Assembly (NCBI GenBank): GCA_018970545.1
Contig: JAGWWC010000002.1
Location: 1-64,000, forward strand
DNA from: Betaproteobacteria bacterium
GTDB taxonomy: Bacteria > Pseudomonadota > Gammaproteobacteria > Burkholderiales > Burkholderiaceae_A
Direction: 5' to 3'
Length of the DNA: 64,000 bases
Under the pieces are notes generated by a model. That model made no database searches and was not told the origin of the DNA. It was given only the letters and a program-made list of their open reading frames with translations. A program made the translations under genes and the position numbers. This document shows positions 42,778 to 51,746 of this stretch, in pieces (position 1 is the stretch's first letter; every line of letters starts with the position of its first letter).

Positions 42778-42794
42778 GAGCACAGCGAAACGCC

Positions 42795-43169
42795 ATGCCC
42801 ATTTATTCCTACCGTTGCGAAAACTGTGGCTTCCAGAAAGATGCCCTGCAAAAACTTTCTGACACTCCGCTGCGGGACTGCCCCGAGTGTGGTCAGCCCC
42901 GTCTGGTGAAGCAGCTTACTGCCGCAGGCTTTGCCCTGAAGGGTACGGGCTGGTATGTCACGGACTTTCGTGATTCAGGAAAAAAATCGGCCTCATCGGA
43001 TGCAGCGAAACCGGCCGCCGCGGCTGCCGAGGCCGGCGGCACCACTTCGGCACCCTCCGCCGCATCCACGGATTCCGCATCGACCGCTTCGAACACCGCA
43101 TCGGCTTCGGGGTCGTCGGCCTCAGCACCATCGTCGGCAGCGCCACCAGCATCGGCTGCCGGAGCCTAA
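42795..43169 (+). CDS. FmdB-family zinc-ribbon protein
   Basis: The 124-residue product starts MPIYSYRCENCGFQKDALQK and has CENC and CPEC pairs at residues 8-11 and 33-36, the FmdB-type zinc ribbon, followed by KGTGWYVTDFR. Residues 60-124 are an Ala/Ser-rich low-complexity tail. FmdB proteins are annotated as regulators in methylotrophs, with little proof. The gene precedes DUF502 and aspS, an arrangement common in betaproteobacteria. Confidence 0.85.
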   Translation: MPIYSYRCENCGFQKDALQKLSDTPLRDCPECGQPRLVKQLTAAGFALKGTGWYVTDFRDSGKKSASSDAAKPAAAAAEAGGTTSAPSAASTDSASTASNTASASGSSASAPSSAAPPASAAGA

Positions 43170-43180
43170 CGCAGGTGCCC

Positions 43181-43801
43181 ATGCAGATCGTTCGGTCGCA
43201 CTTTAAGCGCTACCTCCTCGCAGGCCTGCTGCTGTGGACGCCGATTGCCATCACGATTTGGGTCATCACCTGGGTCTTTGATGCCCTGGACAACGTTTTG
43301 CCGGTTGCTCTGCGATCCGAGGTGCTGTTTGGGGTCCATGTACCGGGATTTGGTGTTTTGGTGGTGTTGTTGTTCATTCTGATCACCGGATTTCTTGCTG
43401 CGAATCTGATTGGCCAAAAGCTGGTGCAGGTATGGGAGGGTGTGATGCGACGCATCCCGCTCGTCCGGTCCATCTACTCTTCGGTGAAACAAGTCAGCGA
43501 TACGATTTTGTCGCCCAACGGCCAGGCCTTTCGTCAGGCTGTCTTGGTCCAATATCCGCGACACGGCAGCTGGACCATCGGCTTTTTGACTGGCACACCC
43601 TCAGCAGAGGTGGCCACTCATCTACCCGCCGATTGCGTCTCCATTTACGTGCCCACTACCCCGAACCCGACATCCGGATTCTTTTTGATGGTGCCCCGGA
43701 CTGAAGTAGTTGAGCTTTCGATCGGCGTGGATGCGGCCTTAAAGTACGTGGTGAGCATGGGCACGGTGCCACCACTTCCCACCGCTCGGCCAAAGCCATA
43801 G
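43181..43801 (+). CDS. DUF502 membrane protein
   Basis: The 206-residue product has two N-terminal membrane segments (LLAGLLLWTPIAITIWVITW and VLVVLLFILITGFLAANLIG) and a soluble part with RIPLVRSIYSSVKQVSDTIL, VPTTPNPTSGFFLMVP, features of DUF502. A plant member has been linked to vacuolar trafficking; the bacterial role is unknown. ATG at 43181 is used; GTG at 43175 is possible. It lies between the zinc-ribbon gene and aspS. Confidence 0.88.
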   Translation: MQIVRSHFKRYLLAGLLLWTPIAITIWVITWVFDALDNVLPVALRSEVLFGVHVPGFGVLVVLLFILITGFLAANLIGQKLVQVWEGVMRRIPLVRSIYSSVKQVSDTILSPNGQAFRQAVLVQYPRHGSWTIGFLTGTPSAEVATHLPADCVSIYVPTTPNPTSGFFLMVPRTEVVELSIGVDAALKYVVSMGTVPPLPTARPKP

Positions 43802-43840
43802 GGCTAACGCCGCCGGGCGACCTCTCGTTTAGGAAACGTT

Positions 43841-45637
43841 ATGCGATCTCAATACGCCGGCTCTGTTTGTTCGAAGCAGCTTGGACAACAGGTGACCTTA
43901 TGTGGCTGGGTCCACCGACGCCGGGACCACGGTGGTGTTATTTTTATCGATCTGCGTGATCGCGAGGGCCTGGCCCAGGTGGTGTGTGATCCTGACCGGC
44001 CCGAAATGTTCAAAACTGCCGAGACGCTGCGCAATGAGTTTTGTATTCAGATTGTGGGCATGGTGCGTCCTCGGCCCGCCGGCACCGCGAACCTGAATTT
44101 AAAAAGTGGCGAAATTGAGATTCTTTGTCATGAAATTTTGGTGCTTAACCCATCGGTGACGCCGCCATTTCAGCTCGATGACGAGAATCTGTCGGAGACG
44201 ACGAGGTTAACGCATCGGGTGCTTGATTTGCGGCGGCCTGCTATGCAGAAAAATCTCATGCTGCGTTATCGGGTCGCGATGGAGGTGCGCCGCACTCTTG
44301 ATGCGGAAGGCTTCATCGATATCGAGACACCGATGCTTACAAAATCAACGCCCGAAGGCGCGCGGGATTATCTTGTGCCTTCGCGGGTCAATGCGGGGGA
44401 GTTTTTCGCGCTGCCGCAGTCGCCTCAGCTATTTAAGCAGCTGCTGATGGTCTCGGGATTTGATCGCTACTACCAGATTACCAAGTGCTTTCGCGATGAG
44501 GATCTGCGGGCTGACCGGCAGCCGGAATTTACCCAGATCGACTGCGAGACATCGTTTCTGAATGAGACCCAGATTCGGGAATTATTTGAGCGACTGGTTC
44601 GGCGTGTCTTTAAAGCCGCCATCGACGTTCAGCTTGCTGAGCCTTTTCCGGTGATGACTTACGCCGAGGCCATGCAGCGTTTTGGCTCGGATAAGCCAGA
44701 TCTTCGGGTCGGGCTGGAGTTTACTGAGCTGACCGATGTGATGAAGTCTGTCGACTTCAAGGTCTTTTCCGAGCCCGCGAATCATTCTGCAGGCCGAGTG
44801 GCTGCCCTGCGTGTTCCTGGGGGTGCGGCAATTTCGCGCGGCGAGATTGATGCTTATACGGAATTCGTCAAGATCTACGGCGCGAAGGGCCTGGCCTGGA
44901 TTAAGGTGAATCAAGTGGCCATGGGCCGCGATGGCCTGCAGTCGCCGATTGTGAAGAATATTCATGATGAGGCGCTCGCTGCAATTCTGAAGCGTTCAGG
45001 CGCGCAGGACGGCGATCTGATTTTCTTTGGTGCTGACAAAGCGAAGATTGTGAACGATGCCCTTGGCGCCCTCAGACTGAAAGTGGGCCATAGTGATTTC
45101 GGTAAGTCACAGGGTCTTTTTGAGGCGGGCTGGCGTCCGCTATGGGTGATTGATTTTCCGATGTTCGAGTACGACGATGACGCCAAGCGCTGGGCGGCAG
45201 TCCATCATCCGTTTACAGCCCCGAAAGACGGCCACGAAAATCTCATGGACACAGATCCTGGTGCCTGCCTGGCCAAGGCTTACGACATGGTGCTCAATGG
45301 CTGGGAGCTGGGCGGCGGCTCGGTTCGAATCCATCGGGCCGAGGTCCAGGGCAAGGTGTTCAGTGCTTTGAATATTGGCGCAGAAGAGGCCCGCGCGAAA
45401 TTTGGTTTTCTTTTGGATGCGCTTCAGTACGGCGCACCACCCCATGGCGGCATTGCCTTCGGATTGGATCGGTTGGTCACGCTGATGACCGGCGCTGAGA
45501 GCATTCGTGATGTGATCGCATTTCCAAAGACACAGCGCGCCCAATGCCTGTTGACGCAGGCCCCATCGCAGGTCGACGAAAAGCAGCTCAGAGAGCTGCA
45601 CATCCGGCTGCGGGAGGCGCCGCGAGTCTCAGGATGA
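43841..45637 (+). CDS. aspS: Aspartate-tRNA(Asp/Asn) ligase, nondiscriminating type
   Basis: AspRS charges tRNA with aspartate. The 598-residue product has the OB anticodon domain ([21 protein letters not shown]), class II motifs 2 ([17 protein letters not shown]) and 3 ([14 protein letters not shown]), and the bacterial GAD insertion (about 280-420). His30 in RRRDHGG is, in Pseudomonas-type enzymes, the mark of nondiscriminating AspRS, which also charges tRNA-Asn for later amidation by GatCAB; E. coli has Leu there. GGAAAC precedes the start. The end overlaps the next gene by 4 bases. Confidence 0.97.
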   Translation: MRSQYAGSVCSKQLGQQVTLCGWVHRRRDHGGVIFIDLRDREGLAQVVCDPDRPEMFKTAETLRNEFCIQIVGMVRPRPAGTANLNLKSGEIEILCHEILVLNPSVTPPFQLDDENLSETTRLTHRVLDLRRPAMQKNLMLRYRVAMEVRRTLDAEGFIDIETPMLTKSTPEGARDYLVPSRVNAGEFFALPQSPQLFKQLLMVSGFDRYYQITKCFRDEDLRADRQPEFTQIDCETSFLNETQIRELFERLVRRVFKAAIDVQLAEPFPVMTYAEAMQRFGSDKPDLRVGLEFTELTDVMKSVDFKVFSEPANHSAGRVAALRVPGGAAISRGEIDAYTEFVKIYGAKGLAWIKVNQVAMGRDGLQSPIVKNIHDEALAAILKRSGAQDGDLIFFGADKAKIVNDALGALRLKVGHSDFGKSQGLFEAGWRPLWVIDFPMFEYDDDAKRWAAVHHPFTAPKDGHENLMDTDPGACLAKAYDMVLNGWELGGGSVRIHRAEVQGKVFSALNIGAEEARAKFGFLLDALQYGAPPHGGIAFGLDRLVTLMTGAESIRDVIAFPKTQRAQCLLTQAPSQVDEKQLRELHIRLREAPRVSG

Positions 45638-46248
45638 TTCGGCCGCTCAGTGGCCTTGGCTACTTGGCATCGGCTGTGCTGATGGGGGCTGCTTTGGGCC
45701 TGCTGCGCGGTCCGGCAGCGATTGCGGCCAACCCCGCGTTACTGTTGATCCCATTTTTTTTGGCAGCCGCGATTCAGTTTTTTGGCAGCAAGGCGGCGCC
45801 GGCCTTGTCGTTGGGCGGTCTGAGCTGGGGCGGGCAGCTTCAGTCAGCCCTCATGTTTGGCCTTCCCATTGCAGCCCTCGTGTTGGCCAGTGAGTCGATT
45901 CTGGTGGTGGACTTGCCGTCGGCCGCCGCGGCTGCCGCAGGCTGCGGCGCTGGTGTTGTGGCGGGACTCGTAGCGCAGCCAACGAGTCAGACTGCGGCCT
46001 CCCTTCGAATTCGAGTGCTGCTGCTGTATTTGGCCGCTGGCGTTGTTGCCATTTCAACACTTCTGACAAGTCTGCCGCCTGCAGCATTTTGGGTGGTCAG
46101 CGCAGTGATTCCCGCATGGCAGGCCCGCCGCCTTGCTTTGCGCGATCAGACGCAGGATGCAGCAAAAATGCTGGCCGCATCGATTCGATTATTTATAGGT
46201 GTCTTGACGCTTGCACTCGTGCTGCCGGCGGGCCTGATGCTGCGATGA
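45634..46248 (+). CDS. Short UbiA-like membrane protein of unknown function
   Basis: The 204-residue product starts by ATGA overlap with aspS and has six or so hydrophobic segments. The N-terminus ([20 protein letters not shown]) resembles the RP-start of UbiA-type prenyltransferases, and the C-terminal [20 protein letters not shown] and [20 protein letters not shown] resemble their last helices. The Asp-rich motifs (NDxxD, DxxxD) are missing: the expected place reads [12 protein letters not shown]. If related, it is a shortened, catalytically dead member. No other function is suggested. Confidence 0.55.
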   Translation: MIRPLSGLGYLASAVLMGAALGLLRGPAAIAANPALLLIPFFLAAAIQFFGSKAAPALSLGGLSWGGQLQSALMFGLPIAALVLASESILVVDLPSAAAAAAGCGAGVVAGLVAQPTSQTAASLRIRVLLLYLAAGVVAISTLLTSLPPAAFWVVSAVIPAWQARRLALRDQTQDAAKMLAASIRLFIGVLTLALVLPAGLMLR

Positions 46249-46273
46249 CAAAGAGGCAGGCGATTTTCGAGCG

Positions 46274-46735
46274 ATGACAGGATTCAAGATACCGGAATCC
46301 GTACTGGTGGTAGTGCACAGAGTTGATCTTCTGGTGCTGCTCATGGAGCGGGCAGATCGACCCGGCTTTTGGCAGTCGGTAACCGGCAGCCGCCATGCCC
46401 TTGATGAGCCTCTGCGCGAGACCGCGCGTCGGGAGTTATTTGAAGAGACCGGAATTGCTGCCAACGATTCGTCAGGCCCCAATCTGGTGGATTGGAATTT
46501 TTCGCAGACCTACGAAATTTATCCTCACTGGCGTCACCGCTACGCGCCGGGTGTAACGGAGAATGTGGAGCATGTTTTTAGCATTTGCGTTTCACATGAC
46601 ACGCCGATTCTGCTGTCGAGCCGGGAACATACCCGTTTTCAGTGGCTGCCCTATCGCGATGCAGCCGAGCGCTGCTTTTCGTGGAGCAACGCAGAGATGA
46701 TCCGTCAGCTGCCCGCTCGATTTCGTTTGGGGTGA
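46274..46735 (+). CDS. nudB: Dihydroneopterin triphosphate diphosphatase (NudB)
   Basis: NudB removes pyrophosphate from dihydroneopterin triphosphate in folate synthesis. The 153-residue product starts KIPESVLVVVHRVDLLVLLM and has the Nudix box around TGSRHALDEPLRETARRELF, ending EETGI. The box has one more residue than the classical spacing, normal for this group. It lies downstream of aspS and upstream of a cardiolipin synthase, the betaproteobacterial order. Confidence 0.9.
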   Translation: MTGFKIPESVLVVVHRVDLLVLLMERADRPGFWQSVTGSRHALDEPLRETARRELFEETGIAANDSSGPNLVDWNFSQTYEIYPHWRHRYAPGVTENVEHVFSICVSHDTPILLSSREHTRFQWLPYRDAAERCFSWSNAEMIRQLPARFRLG

Positions 46736-46737
46736 GC

Positions 46738-47985
46738 ATGCCGGATGCTTCAATCCGGCCCTCGATGAAGCTCCTTCAGGGGTCTGAGGAATATTTTCCA
46801 GAGCTTATTGCCGCGGTTGAGGATGCCCGGACAACAGTCTATCTTGAGTCTTACCTGATTCATGACGACCCTCCCACACGGCGTGTGCTCGATGCGTTGA
46901 TCCGGGCCCGGCAGCGCGGGGTCGCGGTGTTTATGCTGCTCGATGGCTTTGGCGCCGCTTCGGAGATAGGCTGGACACGGACCCTACTGGCCGAGCACGG
47001 GATACAGATTGAGTTTTATCGGCCGGGGGTGAAGTGGCGGATGCCGAACACCTGGCGTCGGCTCCATCGAAAATTGGCATTGATTGATGAGCAGACGGCA
47101 TTTGTCGGTGGCATAAATTTGATTGGCGATCATTTTGATCTGGTCCACGGCCAGCTTTCTCAGCCGCGGTTTGACTTTGCGATTCGTGTCGATTTGGCAT
47201 TGCCGGTGGCCACGATTTCGCGAGTGATGCGGCGCACCTGGTGGCGCGTAAGCCTAAGAAATGCATTTCGTGGCAGTCTGGGCCGATTGTTTCGGCCCGA
47301 TGAGCCTCAGGCTGAATTCACCCGACTCCGCGAGGCCTGGCGCCGCACTCGGCGACATCTGCGGTGGAGGGCGCCCCGGACGCGGCGCCGAATGTCTCGG
47401 CGGGTTCGCCTGTTGCTGCGGGATAACCTGCGGCATCGACGCGACATTGAACGCTGGTATTTGGTCAACATCAGTGCCGCTCGCACCGAGATTCTGATTG
47501 CCAACGCGTATTTCGTGCCGACCTACCGTTTTCGTCAGGCCCTCTTGCGCGCAACCCAGCGGGGGGTTCGGGTCCGGCTTTTGATTCAGGGCAATAGTGA
47601 TCAGTGGTGGACCCACTGGGCGACCCAGGCGCTGATTGGCGAACTGGTAGCGGGCGGGGTCGAGGTCTATGAATACACGGAGAGTTTTTTGCATGCGAAG
47701 GTTGCCGTGATTGATGATGCAGTGACAGTGGGTTCGTCCAATATCGATCCCTTTTCATTGGCGTTCTCACTCGAGGCAAATTTGATTGCCGAGGATGTGA
47801 TCCTGGCCAATCAGCTAAAACAGCGGCTCGAGTCGGCCATTTACGGCGCTTCATACCGCCTGCAGGCCACCCGGCAGCCGCGTGGCCTGCTGCGCTCTTT
47901 GGGCCGAGCTGCGCTCATCACGTTTGCACTGACGGCCCTCCGGGTGTTTATCGCCTTCAGTGGCAGCAGCCTAAGGATGCGCTGA
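46738..47985 (+). CDS. Cardiolipin synthase-like phospholipase D protein (ClsB type)
   Basis: The 415-residue product has two phospholipase D motifs: HRKLALIDEQTAFVGGIN (about residues 102-119) and HAKVAVIDDAVTVGSSN (about 318-334), each with the HxK-x4-D core. Together they form one active site for making cardiolipin by phosphatidyl exchange. Between them is a very Arg-rich stretch (RRTRRHLRWRAPRTRRR) that may bind acidic lipids. A hydrophobic segment lies near the C-terminus (ALITFALTALRVFIAF). The ATG is 3 bases after the nudB stop. Confidence 0.88.
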   Translation: MPDASIRPSMKLLQGSEEYFPELIAAVEDARTTVYLESYLIHDDPPTRRVLDALIRARQRGVAVFMLLDGFGAASEIGWTRTLLAEHGIQIEFYRPGVKWRMPNTWRRLHRKLALIDEQTAFVGGINLIGDHFDLVHGQLSQPRFDFAIRVDLALPVATISRVMRRTWWRVSLRNAFRGSLGRLFRPDEPQAEFTRLREAWRRTRRHLRWRAPRTRRRMSRRVRLLLRDNLRHRRDIERWYLVNISAARTEILIANAYFVPTYRFRQALLRATQRGVRVRLLIQGNSDQWWTHWATQALIGELVAGGVEVYEYTESFLHAKVAVIDDAVTVGSSNIDPFSLAFSLEANLIAEDVILANQLKQRLESAIYGASYRLQATRQPRGLLRSLGRAALITFALTALRVFIAFSGSSLRMR

Positions 47986-47989
47986 GACG

Positions 47990-48856
47990 ATGAAGGTCAA
48001 GAAAGATTCCGGCCGTGTTTACGGCGTTGACTTTAGCTCTGCGCCGAGTCGGCGTAAGCCCATCACCATTGCGATCGGCCATTGTCGAGGCGAGCACTAT
48101 CGCCTCGACCGGGTGGTCGCGGCGCCGAATTTTGAGGCTTTTGAATCTTTTTTAAATCATGCAGGTCCCTGGATTGCTGGGTTCGATCTGCCTTTTAGTC
48201 TTCCGCGGCAATTGATTGAGCATTACGGCTGGCCAAGTGAGTGGGCCGAGTTTGTTCAATGGTATGGCGCACAGGATCGACAACAGCTACGCCAGTCGTT
48301 TAAGGCGTTCTGCGATGGCCGGCCCGCCGGTAGCAAATACGTGTATCGCAAGACCGATCGGCCCGCAGGATCAAGCCCCGCGATGCGCTGGACCAATCCG
48401 CCAGTGGCCTGGATGGCACATGCGGGCGCACCGCGAATTCTTCAGGCGGGCCTCTTTGTGCCGGGGCAGCAGGCCATCGATCATCCTCCCGTTCAAGCCC
48501 GTATCGCACTGGAAGCTTACCCGGGATTTACGGCACGGCAGGTGAGTCGCAGCTCCTATAAAAGTGATGAATTGGCCAAGCAGACGCCTGAGCGCCGTCG
48601 AACCCGTCAGCATATTCTGGAGGCGTTGATCGCCGGGTCAGCGGGCCTGAATTGCTCACTGATGGTGACGGCGACATGGCATCGGCATCTGCTCAATGAT
48701 GGCAGCGGAGATCTCTTGGATGCAGTGATTTGTGCGCTTCAGGCAGCCCATGCGAGTCGGCTACCGCGTTATGGATTTCCTCTTGACCTGGATCCTCTCG
48801 AGGGCTGGATCGCTTCGGTACCAGCCTCCCCGAGCGCTTTCGATAAGATCGGCTGA
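47990..48856 (+). CDS. DUF429 protein, predicted RNase H-like fold
   Basis: The 288-residue product has the DUF429 pattern: GVDFSSAPSRRK near residue 12, the Asp in IAGFDLPFSLPR, IALEAYPGFTARQ, and DLLDAVICALQAAHA near the C-terminus. These acidic positions match a predicted RNase H-like nuclease core. No substrate is known. It follows the PLD gene after 4 bases and abuts the ABC exporter, so it is probably in one transcript with them. The long insertion GRPAGSKYVYRKTDRPAGSS precedes the conserved core. Confidence 0.8.
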   Translation: MKVKKDSGRVYGVDFSSAPSRRKPITIAIGHCRGEHYRLDRVVAAPNFEAFESFLNHAGPWIAGFDLPFSLPRQLIEHYGWPSEWAEFVQWYGAQDRQQLRQSFKAFCDGRPAGSKYVYRKTDRPAGSSPAMRWTNPPVAWMAHAGAPRILQAGLFVPGQQAIDHPPVQARIALEAYPGFTARQVSRSSYKSDELAKQTPERRRTRQHILEALIAGSAGLNCSLMVTATWHRHLLNDGSGDLLDAVICALQAAHASRLPRYGFPLDLDPLEGWIASVPASPSAFDKIG

Positions 48857-50703
48857 TGCGACATTTCCCCGCTGTGGAGCGGCCCAGCAAAGATTTTCCC
48901 CTTCCGCCCGGTGCGCCGCGGGGTGAATGGCAGACACTCGCGGCGTTATTGCCGTACTTATGGCAATACAAATGGCGGGTCGGCATTGCATTGTCTTGCC
49001 TCGTGCTGGCCAAGGCGGCCAATGTGGCGGTGCCGGTTGCATTAAAAGAAATTGTCGATGCGGTCAGTCGCAATCCGACGGCCGCCCTGGCGGTAGTACC
49101 GTTGGGTCTGATCGCTGCGTATGGCCTGCTGCGCGTTCTGACGAGCTTATTCACTGAATTGCGCGAGGTGGTTTTTGCCCGTGTGACCCAGCAGGCAGTG
49201 CGGCGGATTGCGTTGCAGGTGTTTGAACATTTGCATGCCCTCTCACTGCGGTTTCATCTTGATCGGCAGACTGGCGGCCTCACACGGGATATTGAACGTG
49301 GTACGCGCGGGGTGTCGAGCCTGGTGTCATTCACGCTGTACTCCATTTTGCCGACGATTATCGAAGTGGGCATGGTGCTCGCATGGCTGATCGTGCACTA
49401 CGAAATCTGGTTTGCGGTGATCACCATCTCTGCTCTGGTGGTCTACGTGACGTACACCATTGCGGTGACCAATTGGCGGACTAATTTTCGCCGAGAGATG
49501 AATGACCTTGACTCGCGGGCCAATACGCGGGCTGTGGATTCTCTGCTGAATTACGAGACCGTTAAGTATTTCAACAATGAGGCGTTTGAGTCGCAACGTT
49601 ACGACCGAAGCATGGCCCGCTGGCAGGAGGCGGCCATCAAGAGTCAGACTTCGCTCTCAATTCTCAATGTGGGTCAGTCGCTCATCATTGCCATCGCAGT
49701 TACTCTGATGGTCTGGCGGGCGACCCTTGGAGTGGTGGAGGGCCGCATGAGCCTGGGGGATCTCGTGCTGGTCAATGCCTTCATGATTCAGCTGTATATC
49801 CCTTTGAATTTTCTTGGCGTGCTCTACCGGGAGATCAAGCAAAGCCTTGCCGATATGGAGCGGCTCTTTGGATTGCTGGCCGAGAATCGTGAGGTGGACG
49901 ACGCGCCGAATTCCCAGCCGCTGACGCTTGTCCGTGGTGAGGTTGAACTGGATCGAGTTGTGTTTTCCTACGATCCCGCGCGGCCAATTCTTCGCGAAGT
50001 GAGCCTGACACTTCCCGCGGGAAAGACCACAGCGGTGGTGGGCTCATCGGGCGCAGGCAAGTCCACGCTCTCTCGGCTGCTGTATCGCTTTTACGATCTT
50101 CAGTCGGGCGCGATTCGGATTGACGGCCAGGAGATCCGCTCGGTGACCCAGGCCAGCTTGCGTTCCGTCATCGGCATCGTGCCTCAAGACACCGTACTTT
50201 TTAATGACACGCTGGAGTACAACATCCGGTACGGCCGGCCGGGCGCCTCGGATCAGGAGGTTCTGGCGGTGACGGAGGCGGCCCATCTCTCTGCTTTCGT
50301 GGCCAGCCTGCCGGAGGGCTTCAAGACCCGAGTGGGTGAGCGGGGCTTAAAGCTCTCGGGCGGAGAGAAGCAGCGAGTCGCAATCGCTCGGGCTCTGCTC
50401 AAGCAGCCTGCGATACTGATTTTTGATGAGGCCACCTCGGCCCTGGACTCGGAGTCTGAAAAGGCCATCCAGCAAGAGCTCAACGAGATCTCCCGCGGCC
50501 GCACCACATTGGTGATTGCCCACCGGCTCTCGACCATTGTGGATGCTGATCAGATTGTGGTGCTGGAGTCAGGCCGGATCATTGAGCGGGGCCGGCATAC
50601 CGAACTCTTGGCGCTTGGCGGCCGTTACGCGGAGCTTTGGGAGTTGCAGGCCAAAGAAGCCCAAAACATTAGTGTTTTCCCGCAGGTCCCGAAGAATGTT
50701 TAG
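48856..50703 (+). CDS. Atm1/HMT1-type ABC exporter (half transporter)
   Basis: The 615-residue product joins a six-helix membrane domain (about 30-330) to a nucleotide-binding domain. Walker A is GSSGAGKSTL, the Q-loop GIVPQDTVLF, the signature [16 protein letters not shown], Walker B ILIFDEATSALD. Motifs DLDSRANTRAVDSLLNYETV and NEAFESQRYDRSM are those of Atm1/HMT1 exporters, which move glutathione-sulfur or metal-glutathione compounds. The ATG shares one base with the DUF429 stop. Confidence 0.92.
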   Translation: MRHFPAVERPSKDFPLPPGAPRGEWQTLAALLPYLWQYKWRVGIALSCLVLAKAANVAVPVALKEIVDAVSRNPTAALAVVPLGLIAAYGLLRVLTSLFTELREVVFARVTQQAVRRIALQVFEHLHALSLRFHLDRQTGGLTRDIERGTRGVSSLVSFTLYSILPTIIEVGMVLAWLIVHYEIWFAVITISALVVYVTYTIAVTNWRTNFRREMNDLDSRANTRAVDSLLNYETVKYFNNEAFESQRYDRSMARWQEAAIKSQTSLSILNVGQSLIIAIAVTLMVWRATLGVVEGRMSLGDLVLVNAFMIQLYIPLNFLGVLYREIKQSLADMERLFGLLAENREVDDAPNSQPLTLVRGEVELDRVVFSYDPARPILREVSLTLPAGKTTAVVGSSGAGKSTLSRLLYRFYDLQSGAIRIDGQEIRSVTQASLRSVIGIVPQDTVLFNDTLEYNIRYGRPGASDQEVLAVTEAAHLSAFVASLPEGFKTRVGERGLKLSGGEKQRVAIARALLKQPAILIFDEATSALDSESEKAIQQELNEISRGRTTLVIAHRLSTIVDADQIVVLESGRIIERGRHTELLALGGRYAELWELQAKEAQNISVFPQVPKNV

Positions 50704-50768
50704 TGGCACTATCAGGCGCTCATTTTTTAGCTTTAAAGTCTTGTTCATTCACTCTCAGGAGTAATCGC

Positions 50769-51665
50769 ATGAAAAAGCAGCTGGCCGCTCTCGCGGTGGG
50801 TTTAATGGCAATGGGGGCCTCGGGCCTTGCGCTCGCAGACACCTTGGCCAAGGTGAGGCAGTCGGGGGTGATCACGGTCGGTCATCGCGACGCTTCGATC
50901 CCGTTTTCTTACTATGACGACAAGCAGCGTCCGGTGGGCTACTCAATGGACCTCTGCGCCCGAGTGGTGGAGGCCGTTGAGCGTGCAGTCGGCCGCAAAC
51001 TCGAGGTGAAATACCAGCTCGTGACATCTGCAAACCGTATCCCACTGCTGGCCAACGGCACCGTGGATATGGAGTGTGGCTCCACGACCAATAATGCCGA
51101 TCGCCAAAAGCAGATCTCATATCTGCCGACCACTTTCGTTACGGCAAACCGTATCGTCTACAAAAAGAATTCAGGCATCAAGAAGCTGGCCGATTTGAAG
51201 GGCAAGACGCTCGTCTCAACCGCCGGCACGACCAACATTCGCCAGGTGACCGAATTGAATGCGGCTCAAAACCTAGGGATCAACATTGTGACGGCCCCAG
51301 GACATGCCGAGGCGTTTCTGATGGTGGAGACCGGGAGAGCCGCCGCATTCGCGATGGACGATATTCTGTTGGCCGGGCTGGTGGCCAACTCGAAAACCCC
51401 TGGGGACTTTGAGATTTCGACTGAGGCGCTCTCCGTAGAGCCTTACGGCATTATGGTTCGCAAGGATGATCCCAAGTTTAAGGCGGTCGCTGATCAGGCG
51501 ATCAAAGACGTTCTGTCGACCTCAATGATCAACCGTATTTACGAGCAATGGTTCCTCAAGCCGATTCCGCCAAAGGGTGTTAACCTGAACATTCCGATGA
51601 GCGGGAGCCTGAAAAAGACGGTAGCCCGTCCGACAGACTCTCCGGATCCCAAAGACTATCAGTGA
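50769..51665 (+). CDS. gltI: Glutamate/aspartate-type ABC transporter substrate-binding protein
   Basis: A periplasmic binding protein of 298 residues. The ATG follows CAGGAGTAATCGC. A signal peptide ends at GLALA-DTLAK. The body matches family 3 (GVITVGHRDASIPFSYYDDK, GYSMDLCARVVEAV, NGTVDMECGSTTNNADRQK) as in GltI/AatJ. Residues in NRIPLLANG and AGTTNIRQ form the ligand site. Given its position before tartrate and glycerate genes, a dicarboxylate ligand cannot be excluded. It is followed by a terminator, so it is likely made in excess over gltJKL. Confidence 0.92.
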   Translation: MKKQLAALAVGLMAMGASGLALADTLAKVRQSGVITVGHRDASIPFSYYDDKQRPVGYSMDLCARVVEAVERAVGRKLEVKYQLVTSANRIPLLANGTVDMECGSTTNNADRQKQISYLPTTFVTANRIVYKKNSGIKKLADLKGKTLVSTAGTTNIRQVTELNAAQNLGINIVTAPGHAEAFLMVETGRAAAFAMDDILLAGLVANSKTPGDFEISTEALSVEPYGIMVRKDDPKFKAVADQAIKDVLSTSMINRIYEQWFLKPIPPKGVNLNIPMSGSLKKTVARPTDSPDPKDYQ

Positions 51666-51690
51666 ACGCCTAAGATGGTCTTGGGCGTCT

Positions 51691-51722
51691 AAAAAAAGGG
51701 GGCTTCTGCCCCCTTTTGTTTT
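51691..51722 (+). terminator. Intrinsic terminator between gltI and gltJ
   Basis: AAAAGGGGGC (51694-51703) pairs with GCCCCCTTTT (51708-51717) over loop TTCT, then GTTTT. The A-run before the stem also makes it work in the opposite direction. Partial read-through would lower gltJKL relative to the binding protein, as often seen in ABC operons. No separate promoter is obvious in the 24 bases before gltJ. Confidence 0.85.
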
Positions 51723-51746
51723 AGTGAAATCGAAAGTGTTGCGACG

